A DNA stretch of 64,000 nucleotides. Source: Clostridium gelidum. Lineage in GTDB: Bacteria > Bacillota > Clostridia > Clostridiales > Clostridiaceae. Below, piece by piece: positions 44,318 through 53,460 of the stretch (within the stretch, counting starts at the first letter, position 1; every line of letters starts with the position of its first letter). A program made the translations under genes and the position numbers. The stretch lies in the NCBI RefSeq assembly GCF_019977655.1, contig NZ_AP024849.1:1266001-1330000 (forward strand), read 5' to 3'. The notes under the pieces were generated by a model. The model was not told the DNA's origin. It ran no database searches and saw only the letters and a program-made list of their open reading frames with translations.

Positions 44318-45751
44318 ATGAATAAAAATACGTTTCCAGAAAATTTTCTTTGGGGAGGAGCTACTGCAGCTAATCAATGTGAAGGTGGATATCTTGACGG
44401 CAATAAAGGATTATCTACAGTTGATGTAATTCCAGCAGGGAAAGATCGTTTTCCTGTAATGCTTGGAAAAATGAAAATGCTGAAATGTGATGATGAACAT
44501 TTTTATCCAAGTCATGAAGCTATTGATTTTTATAAAAATTATAAGGAGGATATAGCATTATTCGCAGAAATGGGTTTTAAGACTTTTCGTTTATCTCTTT
44601 CATGGACACGTATATTTCCAAATGGTGATGATATAAATCCAAATGAAGAAGGTCTAAAATTTTATGATGATGTTTTTGATGAATGTTTAAAGTATGGTAT
44701 TGAACCATTAGTAACAATAGTTCACTTTGATGTGCCAATGCATTTAGTAGAAACAATTGGTTCATGGAGAAGTCGCAAAATGATAGATTATTATGTAATA
44801 TATTGTGAAACAATTTTTAATCGATATAAAAATAAAGTAAAATATTGGCTTACATTTAATGAAATTAATATGCTATTACATTTGCCATTTATTGGTGCAG
44901 GTTTGGTATTTGAAGAAGGGGAAAATGAAGAAACTACCAAATATCAAGCAGCACATAATCAGTTGATTGCAAGCGCAAAAGCAACAGAAATAGCACATAA
45001 AATAAATCCGGAATTTAAAATAGGTTGTATGTTAGCGGCGGGGAATACGTATGCAAATACAAGTGCTCCAGAAGATGTATGGAAAGCTATGGAGAAAGAT
45101 AGAGAAAACTATTTCTTTATAGATGTACAATCTCGTGGAGAATATCCAAACTATGCAAAGAAAATGTTTGAAAGAATGAACTTTACTTTGGAAATGGAAG
45201 ATGATGATGAGGCCCTTTTAAGAAATAACACAGTTGATTTTATTTCATTTAGTTATTATGCTTCAAGATTGACTAGTGCAGATCCAAAAATAAATGCAGA
45301 AACAGAAGGTAATGTATTTGCTACATTAAAGAATCCATATTTAAAAGCAAGTGAATGGGGTTGGCAAATTGACTCACTTGGACTGCGAATTACTATGAAT
45401 TCGTTATATGATCGATACCAAAAACCTTTATTTATTGTTGAAAATGGATTAGGGGCTGTAGATATGCCTGATGAAAATGGAAATATAGCAGATGAGTATC
45501 GTATTGAGTATTTAAGAGAACATATAAAAGCTATGAAGGATGCTGTAAATGAAGATGGTGTAGATCTTATGGGGTATACACCTTGGGGATGTATTGATTT
45601 AGTAAGTGCATCTACAGGAGAAATGAAAAAGCGTTATGGTTTTATCTATGTAGATAAAGATAATGAAGGCAATGGCACACTAAAACGTTCTAAGAAAAAG
45701 AGTTTTGATTGGTATAAAAAAGTTATAGAAAGTAATGGTGAACAATTATAA
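44318..45751 (+). CDS. bglA: 6-phospho-beta-glucosidase, GH1 family
   Basis: The 477-residue enzyme hydrolyses phosphorylated beta-glucosides delivered by BglP. It begins with the GH1 N-terminal signature FLWGGATAANQCEGG, has the acid/base Glu in WLTFNEIN (about residue 175) and the nucleophile Glu in PLFIVENGLG (about residue 370). The ATG at 44318 follows GGAGGAG at good spacing; an earlier in-frame ATG at 44285 lies upstream of that site. It is the last gene of the operon. Confidence 0.95.
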   Translation: MNKNTFPENFLWGGATAANQCEGGYLDGNKGLSTVDVIPAGKDRFPVMLGKMKMLKCDDEHFYPSHEAIDFYKNYKEDIALFAEMGFKTFRLSLSWTRIFPNGDDINPNEEGLKFYDDVFDECLKYGIEPLVTIVHFDVPMHLVETIGSWRSRKMIDYYVIYCETIFNRYKNKVKYWLTFNEINMLLHLPFIGAGLVFEEGENEETTKYQAAHNQLIASAKATEIAHKINPEFKIGCMLAAGNTYANTSAPEDVWKAMEKDRENYFFIDVQSRGEYPNYAKKMFERMNFTLEMEDDDEALLRNNTVDFISFSYYASRLTSADPKINAETEGNVFATLKNPYLKASEWGWQIDSLGLRITMNSLYDRYQKPLFIVENGLGAVDMPDENGNIADEYRIEYLREHIKAMKDAVNEDGVDLMGYTPWGCIDLVSASTGEMKKRYGFIYVDKDNEGNGTLKRSKKKSFDWYKKVIESNGEQL

Positions 45752-45774
45752 AATAATATAGAGATCCCATAGTA

Positions 45775-45818
45775 TGAAAAAACTCATATCATTAATAATA
45801 GTGATATGAGTTTTTTCA
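45775..45818 (+). terminator. Strong intrinsic terminator of the bgl operon
   Basis: TGAAAAAACTCATATCA pairs perfectly with TGATATGAGTTTTTTCA; A and T runs on both flanks could make it bidirectional. Confidence 0.92.
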
Positions 45819-45915
45819 TTTTAAGTGTAATGAAAAATATACAAAAAAATTCAGATGCAATAGTAAAATACGAAGTTTTTCAGCAATTATTTATTAATAA
45901 TTAATTACGCAAAAG

Positions 45916-45945
45916 TTACAATTAAATGTAGACAAATGGTATAAT
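45916..45945 (+). promoter_or_regulatory. Promoter of cheV-like gene
   Basis: TTACAA at 45916-45921 and TATAAT at 45940-45945 with an 18-base spacer, about 118 bases before the ATG, leaving a long 5' leader. Confidence 0.55.
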
Positions 45946-46063
45946 ATATAAGAATAAAGAGATAATGAATATTATCGATAATATAAATATAAAGATCAAT
46001 TGAAATTATAGAATAGCTGTTTAGTTTAAAGGAAAAATAAAGTTGAAGTGAGGGGTAGATATT

Positions 46064-46966
46064 ATGAATAATAATATATTATTAGAATCAGGTACTGGAG
46101 AAGTAGAGGTAATTGAGTTTATTGTTAATGGCAATCATTATGCAATTAATGTAGTAAAGGTTAAAGAAGTAATACAAATGCCTAAGAATGGGCTTACAAA
46201 ATTACCAGATCCTAAGCCAGAAATAGCTGGACTTATACTGTGTAGAGATGAAATTATTACTTTAATTGATTTGAAATATATTATAACTAAGAAAATAACT
46301 GAAAATGTTGGCACTAAAATTATAATATGTGAATTTAATAAAATTAAAGTTTCATTTAATATTGATGATGTAGTAGGAGTTCATCGTATTAAATGGAGTG
46401 AAATAAGAAAACCTGACGATTTATCAGAAAATTCATTAGCTGTTGGGAATATACTTTTAGATGGTAAGGTACTAATTATGCTTGATTTTGAAAAGATAGT
46501 TACAGATATTTGCCCTAGTTCGGGAATAAGTGCGGACAGGCTTATAGAAGTAGAATACAAAGATAGATCAGACGCAAAATTAGTTTTAGCTGATGATTCA
46601 GCCTTAATTAGAAGACTTTTAAAAGATACTCTCACAAAAGCTGGATTTAAAAATTTAAGAATTTTTGACGATGGTAAACAAGCATTAGATTTTCTAACAA
46701 GATTAGCAGAAGAAAAAGGTGAAAGTTTTAATAAATATGCACAAATACTTATTACTGATATAGAAATGCCTCAAATGGATGGACTTACACTTACAAGAAT
46801 GATAAAAGAAGATGTAGTTTTGAAAAAATTACCCGTAGTAATATTTTCATCACTAATTACAGCAGAGTTAAAACATAAGGGAGAATCTGTAGGAGCTGAT
46901 GCACAATTAAGTAAACCTGAAATAAGCGAACTTGTTGATACTATAGATAGGCTATTAAGTATTTAA
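46064..46966 (+). CDS. cheV: CheV-type chemotaxis coupling protein (CheW-REC)
   Basis: The 300-residue protein has an N-terminal CheW-like domain (about 15-160; VIEFIVNGNHYAINVVKVKE, then PEIAGLILCRDEIITLIDL) and a C-terminal receiver domain with the phospho-acceptor Asp in QILITDIEMPQMDGL. CheV proteins couple chemoreceptors to CheA and adapt the signal through phosphorylation. No other chemotaxis gene is adjacent, so it joins a pathway encoded elsewhere. AGTGAGGGG precedes the ATG. Confidence 0.93.
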   Translation: MNNNILLESGTGEVEVIEFIVNGNHYAINVVKVKEVIQMPKNGLTKLPDPKPEIAGLILCRDEIITLIDLKYIITKKITENVGTKIIICEFNKIKVSFNIDDVVGVHRIKWSEIRKPDDLSENSLAVGNILLDGKVLIMLDFEKIVTDICPSSGISADRLIEVEYKDRSDAKLVLADDSALIRRLLKDTLTKAGFKNLRIFDDGKQALDFLTRLAEEKGESFNKYAQILITDIEMPQMDGLTLTRMIKEDVVLKKLPVVIFSSLITAELKHKGESVGADAQLSKPEISELVDTIDRLLSI

Positions 46967-46993
46967 CAGAATTAATAATAAAAAGTATATATC

Positions 46994-47028
46994 AAGGGTA
47001 TAGGTAAGAAATTCCGTACCCTTTTTAG
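46994..47028 (+). terminator. Intrinsic terminator after cheV
   Basis: AAGGGTA and TACCCTT arms, with inner partial pairing, followed by TTTTT. Confidence 0.75.
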
Positions 47029-47111
47029 TTTGATTTATTATCTCAAGGGGGATGGAGTACATTTAAGGCGTATCTATTAGATTAATCAATAATATTCAAG
47101 AGAAAAAACAA

Positions 47112-47141
47112 TTGATTTACAAGTGGAAAATATTGTATAAT
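47112..47141 (+). promoter_or_regulatory. Promoter of the L,D-transpeptidase gene
   Basis: TTGATT at 47112-47117 and TATAAT at 47136-47141 with an 18-base spacer, about 50 bases before the ATG. Confidence 0.55.
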
Positions 47142-47189
47142 ATAAAATGTAAAACAAGTGATTAGATTAACTTAAATTAGGGGGTTCTT

Positions 47190-48425
47190 ATGGAAGAAAA
47201 AATTAGTTCTAATAAAATTATGCGAGGTATTATAATTTCTTTTTGCACTTTACTTGTTATAATGTTTGTTTCTGTTAGTAATAGCATTAGTGTTTCTGCT
47301 AAAACTGAGAAAGAAATAACACCTGAAGTCTATACCTTGACGTTAGAAGAATTAGGCGGAGTTAAAGAAAAAATTAGTGGGTCTGATATTGGGGTGAAAT
47401 ATAATTCAGAAACTCCTAGAGTAATAACTTATGATGATGGACTGTTACAAAAACGAATAAATAAACTATCTTGTCTTGACAGCAGTAAGATATTTAAATC
47501 TCAAAATGCTACATTATTTTATCAAAATAATGGGTATGTAATTTCAAGAGAAGTTTATGGAAATGAAATAAATAAGAATGTTTTATATGAACAAGTGGTA
47601 AAGGCAATTAAGAGTGGAGATACAACAATAAATTTGGAATCAACAAATTGTTATGAAAAGCCTAAGTTTACTGCAACTTCTTCAGAAGTTGCTTCTGCTA
47701 AGGATACATTAAATAAATATGTATCTTCAAAAATAACTTATAGTTTTGCTGGACTTACACAATATGTAGATAGTTCTGTAATAAAGAACTGGCTTGGAGT
47801 TGATGGAAATTCTCAAGTTACAATTGATGCGGGAAAAGTAAAAAATTATGTAGATACTTTAGCAAGTGCTTATACTTCATCATTAGGAATCAGCATAAAA
47901 GTTAATGGTGGTTATGAGGGTAATAATCATAGTTGGATAATTGATAGTACAGAAGAAACAAAATCATTAATTGAGAATATAAGAAATGGACAAGCTATAA
48001 CAAAACAACCAATATATGCTCAAACTTCAGTAGCTAGCTATTTTAGCAATGTTGGTGAGACCTTTGTAGAAATTGATATGGCTAAACAACATCTATGGTA
48101 TTATAAAAATGGTTACCTTGTTGTAGAAGGAGATATTGTTACGGGTAATGTAAGTGCTGGGCATTCAACTCCGGAAGGAGTCTATCATTTTTACGGTAAA
48201 CAAAAAGATAGTGTATTAAAAGGAGAAGATTATGAAGCACCAGTTTCCTTTTGGATGCCATTTGTTAATCAAATTGGACTTCATGATGCAAGTTGGAGAT
48301 CAACGTTTGGTGGAGAAATTTACAAGACAGATGGTTCACATGGTTGTGTAAATGCACCATATTATGTTGCAAAGGCAGTATATGAAAATATTAATATAGG
48401 AGATAGTATTATTTGTTATAATTAG
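47190..48425 (+). CDS. L,D-transpeptidase (YkuD) with PG4-type domain
   Basis: The 411-residue envelope enzyme has an N-terminal membrane anchor or signal (about residues 13-38). A mixed alpha/beta region like peptidoglycan-binding domain 4 follows (about 130-255, KDTLNKYVSSKITYSF, VKNYVDTLASAYTSSLGI), then the YkuD domain (about 285-410) with the catalytic HGCVN in GSHGCVNAPYYV. It forms 3-3 crosslinks or attaches proteins to peptidoglycan, which resists beta-lactams. It has its own promoter and terminator. Confidence 0.93.
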   Translation: MEEKISSNKIMRGIIISFCTLLVIMFVSVSNSISVSAKTEKEITPEVYTLTLEELGGVKEKISGSDIGVKYNSETPRVITYDDGLLQKRINKLSCLDSSKIFKSQNATLFYQNNGYVISREVYGNEINKNVLYEQVVKAIKSGDTTINLESTNCYEKPKFTATSSEVASAKDTLNKYVSSKITYSFAGLTQYVDSSVIKNWLGVDGNSQVTIDAGKVKNYVDTLASAYTSSLGISIKVNGGYEGNNHSWIIDSTEETKSLIENIRNGQAITKQPIYAQTSVASYFSNVGETFVEIDMAKQHLWYYKNGYLVVEGDIVTGNVSAGHSTPEGVYHFYGKQKDSVLKGEDYEAPVSFWMPFVNQIGLHDASWRSTFGGEIYKTDGSHGCVNAPYYVAKAVYENINIGDSIICYN

Positions 48426-48485
48426 TGAATATATAAGCAACAATAAATAAATTGCTACATGGACAAAAATATAAATAACTAAGAG

Positions 48486-48528
48486 GCCTGCAGATCATCA
48501 TAAAATGAGGATTTGCAGGCTTATTTTT
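48486..48528 (+). terminator. Intrinsic terminator after the L,D-transpeptidase gene
   Basis: GCCTGCAGATC pairs with GATTTGCAGGC, followed by TTATTTTT. It closely resembles the terminator at 61428-61472 in sequence. The rest of the gap up to 48677 shows no gene. Confidence 0.8.
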
Positions 48529-48677
48529 ATGAAATTTTAGAAGAGTCAGAAATATAAATAAATTTATACATTAATTTGGTAATTTAATAAAGGATTATGG
48601 AATTAAATGTAGAAATACAAGAGTATAGCAAGTTTGAAAAAGTAAGTAATTGGATATAAAATAATATACATAAGGAG

Positions 48678-49883
48678 ATGAATTTTATGTTAAAAACAAT
48701 TCTTTTTGTTGATGATGAATCACAAATATTAAGATCTATTGCAAGAATTTTTATGGATACAGAATATGAAATAATTACAGCAGAAAGCGGAAAAGAAGCT
48801 TTAGTCATTCTTGAAAATCAAAAAGTAGATGTAATTGTCAGTGATATGAAGATGCCTAATATGACTGGTTATGAGTTACTGAGTCAAGCGAAAAAACGAT
48901 TTCCTAATATAGTTCGTATAATTCTAAGTGGATTTTCTGATGAAAGAATTGTATTTGATGCTCTGCAAAAGAATATAGCAAAACTATATATTCTGAAGCC
49001 ATGGGAGAATGATGTTCTTATTAATACTATAGAAAAAGTGTTTCAGATAGAAAATGTACTAAGGAACAATAAGAATGTTCTGAAGCTTGTAAACAATGCA
49101 GAAGAATTGCCTACTATTAAGACGTCTTACCAAAAGATTCTTAATGTAATAGAAAGTGAAGAAGAAATATATAAAATAGTTGAGGCAATAGAATATGATA
49201 ACTCTATTGTTATAAAACTCCTTCATATTGTAAATTCATCATATTATGCAGTAAAAACAGGCTCAATTAAGAGAGTAGTAGCGTTTCTCGGTTTAGATAA
49301 TATAAAAAATATAGTAATTGCATCAGCATTTATAGATGGATTAACATTTAATGATAAGGATAATAAAAGATTAGAGGTATTGTGGGAACATGCATTTATT
49401 GCAAATAGAATTATCAGTATAATATATAAGGAATTTTTAAATAAGAAGATTCCAGAAACTGAAATGAATGCAGGATTATTGAGTAATGTTGGGATTATTT
49501 TTATGATACATTCTTTTCATGATAAATATATGGAGATATTACAGGAAGTTGAAATTCAACATACTAGTCTAATTGAACTTGAAAATAAAGCTTTTGGAAC
49601 AAACCATCAAGAAATAGGAGGGTACCTTCTACAGTGGTGGGATATTCCATTGCCAATTGTTGAAGCAGCACTTTATCATCATAATCCTTTTGATGATAAT
49701 ATAATTAATAAACAAATTGTATTTGCAGCACATATTGCAGAAAAATATGCTTGGGATATAGTTGGGGAAAATTATTATATTGAATTTGACGAAAATGTTT
49801 TCTGCGAGTTGAAAATAAATAAAGAAGAGTTTGAAAAGACAATTAAAGAAACTTTAGAATTAAGTGGATTAGTTAAGGCATAA
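48678..49883 (+). CDS. Response regulator with HDOD output domain
   Basis: The 401-residue protein has a receiver domain (about 1-120; VIVSDMKMPNMTGYELLSQA with the phospho-acceptor Asp, and the RpfG-like end YILKPWENDVL). An HDOD domain follows (about 140-335; SIVIKLLHIVNSSYYAVKTG, then RVVAFLGLDNIKNIVIASAF). HDOD domains are degenerate HD phosphohydrolase folds used as signalling outputs. AAGGAGATG precedes the ATG. It opens a five-gene same-strand run of signalling proteins. Confidence 0.93.
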   Translation: MNFMLKTILFVDDESQILRSIARIFMDTEYEIITAESGKEALVILENQKVDVIVSDMKMPNMTGYELLSQAKKRFPNIVRIILSGFSDERIVFDALQKNIAKLYILKPWENDVLINTIEKVFQIENVLRNNKNVLKLVNNAEELPTIKTSYQKILNVIESEEEIYKIVEAIEYDNSIVIKLLHIVNSSYYAVKTGSIKRVVAFLGLDNIKNIVIASAFIDGLTFNDKDNKRLEVLWEHAFIANRIISIIYKEFLNKKIPETEMNAGLLSNVGIIFMIHSFHDKYMEILQEVEIQHTSLIELENKAFGTNHQEIGGYLLQWWDIPLPIVEAALYHHNPFDDNIINKQIVFAAHIAEKYAWDIVGENYYIEFDENVFCELKINKEEFEKTIKETLELSGLVKA

Positions 49884-49930
49884 TGCCAATCAAAGGTAAT
49901 TTGCTGAGCTTTTTTGGGGAGGTATAAATA

Positions 49931-51070
49931 ATGGTCACTGAACAGTTTGCCTTTTATAAATTAGATGAAATAAAAAATATTGAATTATTGGGGAAGTTGG
50001 TAAATTCGAATTTAGTTCTTATGTTTGGTTCAAAAGAATTTATTTGTAATAAAGACGTATTTAATACAATAAGAATTAAATATCCTTGTGCAAGTATAAT
50101 TGGGTGTACAACTGCTGGAGAGATATTTAAAGATCAAGTGAATGATAACATATTAACAGTTACGGCTATCTCTTTTGAAAATACCACAATAAAATTTTTT
50201 TCTTCAGAGATGGTAGAATTCAACAAATGTTATGAAAAAGGTTTAGAAATTGCAAAATCAATTCCAACTGAGAATTTAGCACATGTGTTTTTAATAGCTG
50301 AAGGAATAAATGTAAACGGTAGTAAAATAGTAGAAGGGTTAGTAGATGGACTTCCAGAACATGTGAAAATAACAGGTGGATTGGCGGGAGACTATGAAGG
50401 ATATAAAGAGACTTTTGTAATTGCCAATGACTATGCTAAAAACAATTTAATTGGAGTGGTAGCTTTTTATGGAGATAAAATTAGGATTGGATATGGTTCG
50501 GTAGGAGGATTTGATACATTCGGAATAGAGAGAATTGTTACAAAGTCAAAAGATAATATATTGTATGAATTAGATGGAAAGCCTGTATTAGATTTGTATA
50601 AGGAGTATTTAGGTGAATATGCAAGTAAACTTCCAGTTAGTGGACTGTTCTTTCCTCTAAATATAAGGTCTGCTGATAATAAATATAATTATGTTAGAAC
50701 TGTTTCTGCTGTTGATGAACAAAATAAAAGTCTTAAATTTGCCGGAGAAATACCAGAAGGTTATCATGGAAGACTTATGAGAGCAAATTTTAATAATCTT
50801 ATAACTGGCTCCATGCAAGCAGCAGAAAATTGTCTTAATATTGTCAATTACGAAAAACCAAACCTTGCAATTTTAATAAGTTGTCGTGGAAGAAGAGTTA
50901 TTTTAAATCAAATGATAGATGAAGAACTTGAGGTGGTAAGAAGTATATTCGGTAGTGATGTCATAGTTACTGGGTTTTATTCTAATGGAGAAATAGCACC
51001 TTCAGGCAAAGATAAAGTAACTGAATTTCATAATCAAACAATGACTATCACACTTATTGGGGAGGAATGA
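49931..51070 (+). CDS. FIST domain sensor protein
   Basis: The 379-residue protein has FIST N (about 20-215; IIGCTTAGEIFKDQVNDN, VKITGGLAGDYEGYKETFVI) and FIST C (about 225-375; LYKEYLGEYASKLPVSGLF, VTGFYSNGEIAPSG). FIST domains are thought to bind small ligands such as amino acids. It has no membrane segment, so it would act as a cytoplasmic sensor. Its stop lies four bases before the start of the next kinase, so it probably supplies the input for that kinase. Confidence 0.93.
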   Translation: MVTEQFAFYKLDEIKNIELLGKLVNSNLVLMFGSKEFICNKDVFNTIRIKYPCASIIGCTTAGEIFKDQVNDNILTVTAISFENTTIKFFSSEMVEFNKCYEKGLEIAKSIPTENLAHVFLIAEGINVNGSKIVEGLVDGLPEHVKITGGLAGDYEGYKETFVIANDYAKNNLIGVVAFYGDKIRIGYGSVGGFDTFGIERIVTKSKDNILYELDGKPVLDLYKEYLGEYASKLPVSGLFFPLNIRSADNKYNYVRTVSAVDEQNKSLKFAGEIPEGYHGRLMRANFNNLITGSMQAAENCLNIVNYEKPNLAILISCRGRRVILNQMIDEELEVVRSIFGSDVIVTGFYSNGEIAPSGKDKVTEFHNQTMTITLIGEE

Positions 51071-51074
51071 TATT

Positions 51075-52124
51075 ATGGAGGAGTTTCATAAACTATTAAA
51101 AAGGCAATTATCAAAGTATATTGGTGAAGATGAAATACCAGAAAAGTTTATACCTTTCATTGATGCAGTAAATTCTGCGTATATTGAATTTGAAAAAGAT
51201 AAAATTTTAATGGAAAGAAGCCTGGATATAAGCTCTAGAGAATATAAAGAAAATATTCAAAAAATAGAAAAATTACAAACTCAAATTATTTATCAAGAAA
51301 AAATGGCTGGGATAGGACAACTTTCAGCAGGTATAGCTCATGAAATTAACAATCCATTAGGTTTTGTTAAAAGTAACATATATACTTTGAAAGGTTATAA
51401 AGATAAGATTAAAAAGCTTTTAGAATTGTATTTTAGAATTGAAGAGGATTTAGAAAATTCTGATAAGAATTTGTATGAAACAAATTTTTCGGAAATTATT
51501 GAGTATAAAAATAAAAACAAAATTAAGTTCATTTTTGATGATATAGATGATATTATATCCGAATCTAAAGATGGTATAAATAGAATAGAAAATATTGTAA
51601 AAAGCCTTCTTGGCTTTGCAAGAAAAGCATCTTCTTCAGAATTTAATGAATATGATATAAATAGTAATATTAAATCAACAATTACTATAGCATATAATGA
51701 AATTAAGTATTATGCAAAGGTTGAAGAAAATCTTGAAGAAGTGCCAACAATAAGAGCACTTGAGGGAGAAATAAATCAAGTACTTCTAAATATGTTAGTA
51801 AATGCGGCACATGCAATAAAATCAAAGGGAATTCAAGGTACAATTAGAATTCATACATATTATGAAAATGACTATGTAAAATGTGAGATTAGTGATAATG
51901 GAGCAGGTATTTCTGAGGAAAATGTAAATAATATTTTCAATCCATTTTTTACAACTAAACCAGTTGGCGTGGGGACCGGTCTTGGATTAAGTATTTCACA
52001 CGATATAATAGTAAATAAGCATTCAGGATCTATAGAGGTAAACAGTAAGCTGGGAGAAGGCACAACATTTATTATTTCATTACCTATAAAGATTCCAAAG
52101 TGTAAGGATAATTTCAATGAGTGA
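51075..52124 (+). CDS. Soluble sensor histidine kinase
   Basis: The 349-residue protein has no transmembrane segment. A short N-terminal region and a coiled coil lead to HisKA with GQLSAGIAHEINNPLGF and a HATPase_c domain with NMLVNAAHAI, DNGAGISEE, FNPFFTTKP and GTGLGLSISHDI. The start at 51075 is preferred over a TTG at 51057 because GGGGAGG lies between them. Being soluble and directly after a FIST protein, it probably reads a cytoplasmic ligand through FIST. The neighbouring receivers are candidate partners. Confidence 0.93.
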   Translation: MEEFHKLLKRQLSKYIGEDEIPEKFIPFIDAVNSAYIEFEKDKILMERSLDISSREYKENIQKIEKLQTQIIYQEKMAGIGQLSAGIAHEINNPLGFVKSNIYTLKGYKDKIKKLLELYFRIEEDLENSDKNLYETNFSEIIEYKNKNKIKFIFDDIDDIISESKDGINRIENIVKSLLGFARKASSSEFNEYDINSNIKSTITIAYNEIKYYAKVEENLEEVPTIRALEGEINQVLLNMLVNAAHAIKSKGIQGTIRIHTYYENDYVKCEISDNGAGISEENVNNIFNPFFTTKPVGVGTGLGLSISHDIIVNKHSGSIEVNSKLGEGTTFIISLPIKIPKCKDNFNE

Positions 52125-52149
52125 AATATTAGTTTAGGAGTGTGAAATT

Positions 52150-53448
52150 ATGAAAATACTTGTTGTTGATGATGATAAATTTAATCTTACTATCGCAAAT
52201 GATTTTATAAAAAAAGCCCCTATAGAATGTGAAGTTATTCTTTGCAATAAGCCAACAGAAGTTCAAAGATTAATGGAAGAAAATAAATTTGATATTGTAC
52301 TTCTTGACATAGTAATGCCTAAGATGGATGGTATTGATGTTTTAAAGCAAATAAGGGCAAATTCTGAATATGATAATGTTCAAATTCTTATGCTCACATC
52401 ACTTACAGATAGTGATAGTTTTAAGAAATGCTTTGAAAATGGTGCCGATGATTATATAAACAAACCCATCAAGGAAGTGGAATTTTATGCGAGATTTAAG
52501 GCAGCTGTAAAAACTAGAAATAATTCTCTTATGTTAAAAGAGATGTTTGAAAGAATAAAAAAACAAAATAAAGATTTGAAACAACTCAATAAAACTTTGA
52601 AGGATACACAATTTCATATGATACAAAAGGAAAAACTTGCAGCTATTGGAGAATTGGCGGCTGGAGTTGCTCACGAAATTAATAACCCGTTAGGCTATCT
52701 TGGAAGTAATTTAGAAACTCTCTCGAATTTTGTATTAAGGATTCAAAAAATGATCAAAGAATATAGGGATTTAATTGATAATATAGATTCGAAGGAGAAA
52801 ACTATTGAAAAAGCTGATATCAGTGAAAATATATTAAATATAAAAGATATGGAGAAGAAATTAAAGCTTAACTTTGTAATAGCTGAAATTGGTGAAATTA
52901 TTAAAGATTCAACAGATGGAGTAAATCGTGTCTCAAAAATAGTAAAAAGTCTTCAAAACTTTGCTAAAACAGGTTTTGATGATGAAATGGCTATAAATGA
53001 TTTAAATATGATTATTGATGAAGCTATATTAATCTTAAATTGTGATTTGAAAAGCGTAGCCACAATAGAAAAAAAATATGGTATTATACCACAGGTATTA
53101 TGTAATAGAAGTCAAATAGGTCAGGTGATTTTAAGCTTAATTACAAATTCACTACAGGCAATAAGGAGTCAAAATAGATTAGATGGTGAGATAATTATAC
53201 AAACTTTTAAGGAAAAAGATATGGTGTGTTGTGAAATTTGTGATGATGGTCCAGGAATAGAAGAGGATATACTTAATAAAATATTTGACCCATTTTTCAC
53301 AACTAAAGAAGTGGGAAGTGCAACAGGAGTTGGACTCAGTATTTCACATGACATAATAGTTGAAAAGTATAATGGGGAATTTAATGTTAAAAGTATACCT
53401 GGTAAAAAGACGATATTTACATTTAAATTTCCAGTAGGTAAATTATGA
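52150..53448 (+). CDS. Hybrid receiver-histidine kinase (REC-HisKA-HATPase)
   Basis: The 432-residue soluble protein starts with a receiver domain (Asp in IVLLDIVMPKMDG), followed by a coiled coil (about 125-160) and a kinase core with GELAAGVAHEINNPLGYLGS, DDGPGIEED, FDPFFTTKE and GVGLSISHDI. The kinase core is clearly related to that of 51075-52124, suggesting duplication. A receiver placed before a kinase allows one phosphorelay to control another. It lies 25 bases after the previous gene. Confidence 0.93.
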   Translation: MKILVVDDDKFNLTIANDFIKKAPIECEVILCNKPTEVQRLMEENKFDIVLLDIVMPKMDGIDVLKQIRANSEYDNVQILMLTSLTDSDSFKKCFENGADDYINKPIKEVEFYARFKAAVKTRNNSLMLKEMFERIKKQNKDLKQLNKTLKDTQFHMIQKEKLAAIGELAAGVAHEINNPLGYLGSNLETLSNFVLRIQKMIKEYRDLIDNIDSKEKTIEKADISENILNIKDMEKKLKLNFVIAEIGEIIKDSTDGVNRVSKIVKSLQNFAKTGFDDEMAINDLNMIIDEAILILNCDLKSVATIEKKYGIIPQVLCNRSQIGQVILSLITNSLQAIRSQNRLDGEIIIQTFKEKDMVCCEICDDGPGIEEDILNKIFDPFFTTKEVGSATGVGLSISHDIIVEKYNGEFNVKSIPGKKTIFTFKFPVGKL

Positions 53449-53460
53449 GGAGGTTTTTAA